DNA from: Phallusia fumigata
Lineage: Eukaryota > Chordata > Ascidiacea > Phlebobranchia > Ascidiidae
Assembly: GCA_008931825.1 (NCBI GenBank)
Contig: QXVZ01007879.1
Coordinates: 1-64,000, forward strand
Reading direction: 5' to 3'
Length of the DNA stretch: 64,000 nucleotides
Below, in pieces: positions 62,348 through 64,000 of the stretch. Below the pieces are notes generated by a model. That model was not told where the DNA came from, did no database searches, and worked only from the letters and a program-made list of their open reading frames with translations. Every line of letters begins with the position of its first letter. Position 1 is the first letter of the stretch. Position numbers and translations under genes: made by a program.

Positions 62348-64000
62348 ATGGCTTATTTGTCCAATGGGAATACCTTTAAAGGTTTGACGTCTAGGAGTGG
62401 CACATCCGGTAATGGAGTAAGGAACTGCAGCAGTTATTCCAAAAGGTCGAAGAAAAAGCTTTTAAGGGAAAAAAGCCTTGACATGTATAACAATATTCAA
62501 CTGATTGAGCACAAACCCACTGACACCTCCTATGACAGACCTGACCTGTTCTTGCAGTCTGTCTCCTCACCTGGCTATCAAACAAAAGGTTTGTCAATAT
62601 GAATTATTAATCCCACATCCCACATGCAAGTTCTTGCACAGAAAGTTTCTCATTAAAACCCATGCGTACATATATATCGTCAGAAAACATTTTAGCTTTA
62701 GACGTCTTATCACAGAACAGAATATATTAATCTTCAATGACTCGTCTGCAACACGTGTGCAGCTGTCACTATGTGATCAATGTCTGATGGATTGTGATGG
62801 CTGAAAAACAGCCAGACAGTAATCCCTTTGGCTTAAAGTGCCTAAAGCAGTAGGCAGTCTCCATAGGCATGACGGCACAATATCCTCAGGCATATTTTGC
62901 TTTTTACAATGGCATGAGGGCAAGTTTTGGCAGGAAAGATAAAATAGTGATTGTGCATTTACAGAACATTCAGTATTGTCCGAGTTGGAGTATATTTCTG
63001 ACTATGGGCCTGGATTACACAAGGATGGTTTTGGATATTTAAAGAAGTTAGAAGGCTCAAAATCAGACAGAAACAAACCTTTTCAACCACGGTCAACTTC
63101 TTTGGATGATGCAAAGTATGTTTTTGTTGTTTTGGTAATATTTTGACCTGGCTAGTTTGTGCAAATGTGTGAATGTAACATTTTAATTTAGTGCATCCAC
63201 ATCATCTTCATCGGTTACTACAAGATCTCCTCCATTGTCCAGAACCAACACTTTGCCAGCAAACTATTCACTTTCCCGTTCATTTTCCTTGTCAGGGCAT
63301 TACAGTGACATAACACCAAGGTCAGCTTTTCTTTGCAAAATTTGGATAAATACAGCTTGCTTTTAACATGCATTGTCACTGACTTTAACAGGAGAAAAAA
63401 GAAGTTAACACTATTCAGTCGCCAAAATTCTGAACTCCTTTCCTCATCTGTGTCATCGATGCAGTCTTTATCCGTGCAAGACCTAAAAATCCCATCACCT
63501 GCTCGCTTTACTTCAATGTACCATGCTGTTAGAAGAGGGATATGGTAATGCAGTGGTATTGTGTTTTCCTGTGTTTAGAAATTTACTAAATTTATCTTTC
63601 ATTGACAGTGAACATATCTCGATTAACACCGCTGAGTATAATGTACTTGAAGTAAGACAAAAGGAGGTTGAAGGTGTGAATGCAGTAAGTTTATTCCTAC
63701 TGATTACATTTGAAATGTACAGTTAAATATAATTGGCATGCCTTGTTTTATAGGCACAGAGCTATGGTGCTGATAAGGTAGGTTTGATTTTCGCAGTAAA
63801 ACCTCCATGATGAGATGAGGTAATTATGGGTAACATTTTCATTGATAGCAAATTACTTTTCTGGAGAGGATTATCAAAAAACTCCAGTACCACCAAACTC
63901 AACTTGATGAGCTTCATGAAGCTTATACTTTGCAACAGAGATACAGGGAAGGTAAGTGTTATAGATCTGTTTTATCTTGTTTGTGTGTAGCAAAAATCCA
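62348..64000 (+). CDS. Unrecognised Ser-rich coiled-coil protein, 5' part (cut by window end)
   Basis: Predicted exons: 62348-62588, 62965-63115, 63192-63320, 63392-63544, 63609-63684, 63754-63777, 63849-63951; all GT-AG with matching phases, and the last donor leads out of the window. The product starts with a basic segment (SKRSKKKLLREKSLDMY), then an acidic/aromatic stretch (LEYISDYGPGLHKDGFGYLK), then a long Ser/Thr/Pro-rich low-complexity region with repeated RSxS-type phosphosite motifs, a basic patch (RRKKKLTLFSRQNS), and a predicted coiled coil (TFLERIIKKLQYHQTQLDEL). The organisation suggests a cytoplasmic scaffold, but I do not recognise the family. The start ATG follows an in-frame non-coding leader and is plausible but not proven. 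Confidence 0.72.

Overview
The window reads as nuclear DNA of a solitary ascidian (tunicate), Ciona-like. The genes are clearly chordate: FoxP, polybromo-1, DTYMK, ACOT9, SERP1/RAMP4 and ATG4. They are compact, with many short exons, introns mostly of 50-1000 bp and intergenic gaps of about 0.5-2 kb. The species cannot be settled from the sequence alone. No virus-like element, CRISPR array or rRNA was seen.

Layout. 1-9059 is non-coding DNA upstream of FoxP. 9070-33305 (+) is FoxP, with 16 coding exon positions, a C2H2 finger, a leucine zipper and a forkhead domain. 34303-46733 (-) is polybromo-1 (PBRM1), about 40 exons, tail-to-tail with FoxP. 47694-50829 (+) is a DegT/DnrJ/EryC1/StrS-type PLP aminotransferase-like gene, head-to-head with PBRM1. 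51823-53375 (+) is thymidylate kinase. 53701-55179 (+) is the 3' half of an ACOT9-type thioesterase, whose 5' half is missing next to an assembly N. 55721-56331 (-) is the small ER protein SERP1/RAMP4. 57531-60203 (+) is the autophagy protease ATG4. 62348 to the window end (+) is an unrecognised Ser-rich coiled-coil protein, cut by the window edge.

The most interesting feature is in FoxP. The segment encoding forkhead helix 3 and wing 2 is present twice, as two phase-matched alternative exons (31205-31326 and 31659-31828). The first is a near copy of the vertebrate FOXP forkhead end. The second replaces the base-contacting Asn and His with Ser and Thr, and adds an AT-hook core (RGRPRK). Downstream of exon 13a lies a dense YGCY cluster (MBNL-type). 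Downstream of exon 13b lie four exact TGCATG motifs in 66 bp (RBFOX-type). Including or skipping both exons breaks the frame. The window therefore appears to hold a complete splicing switch between two DNA-binding specificities, homologous to the known FoxP/FOXP1 alternative forkhead exon, with its candidate regulatory code visible.

Two window-wide patterns matter to a reader. First, CpG is abundant across FoxP and scarce from about 35 kb to 58.9 kb (PBRM1 through the 5' part of ATG4), as expected for the mosaic gene-body methylation of ascidians. Second, six of seven single N characters sit between near-identical direct duplicates of 112-431 bp. These look like unmerged overlapping contig or allele ends, and one creates a false second copy of an ACOT9 exon.
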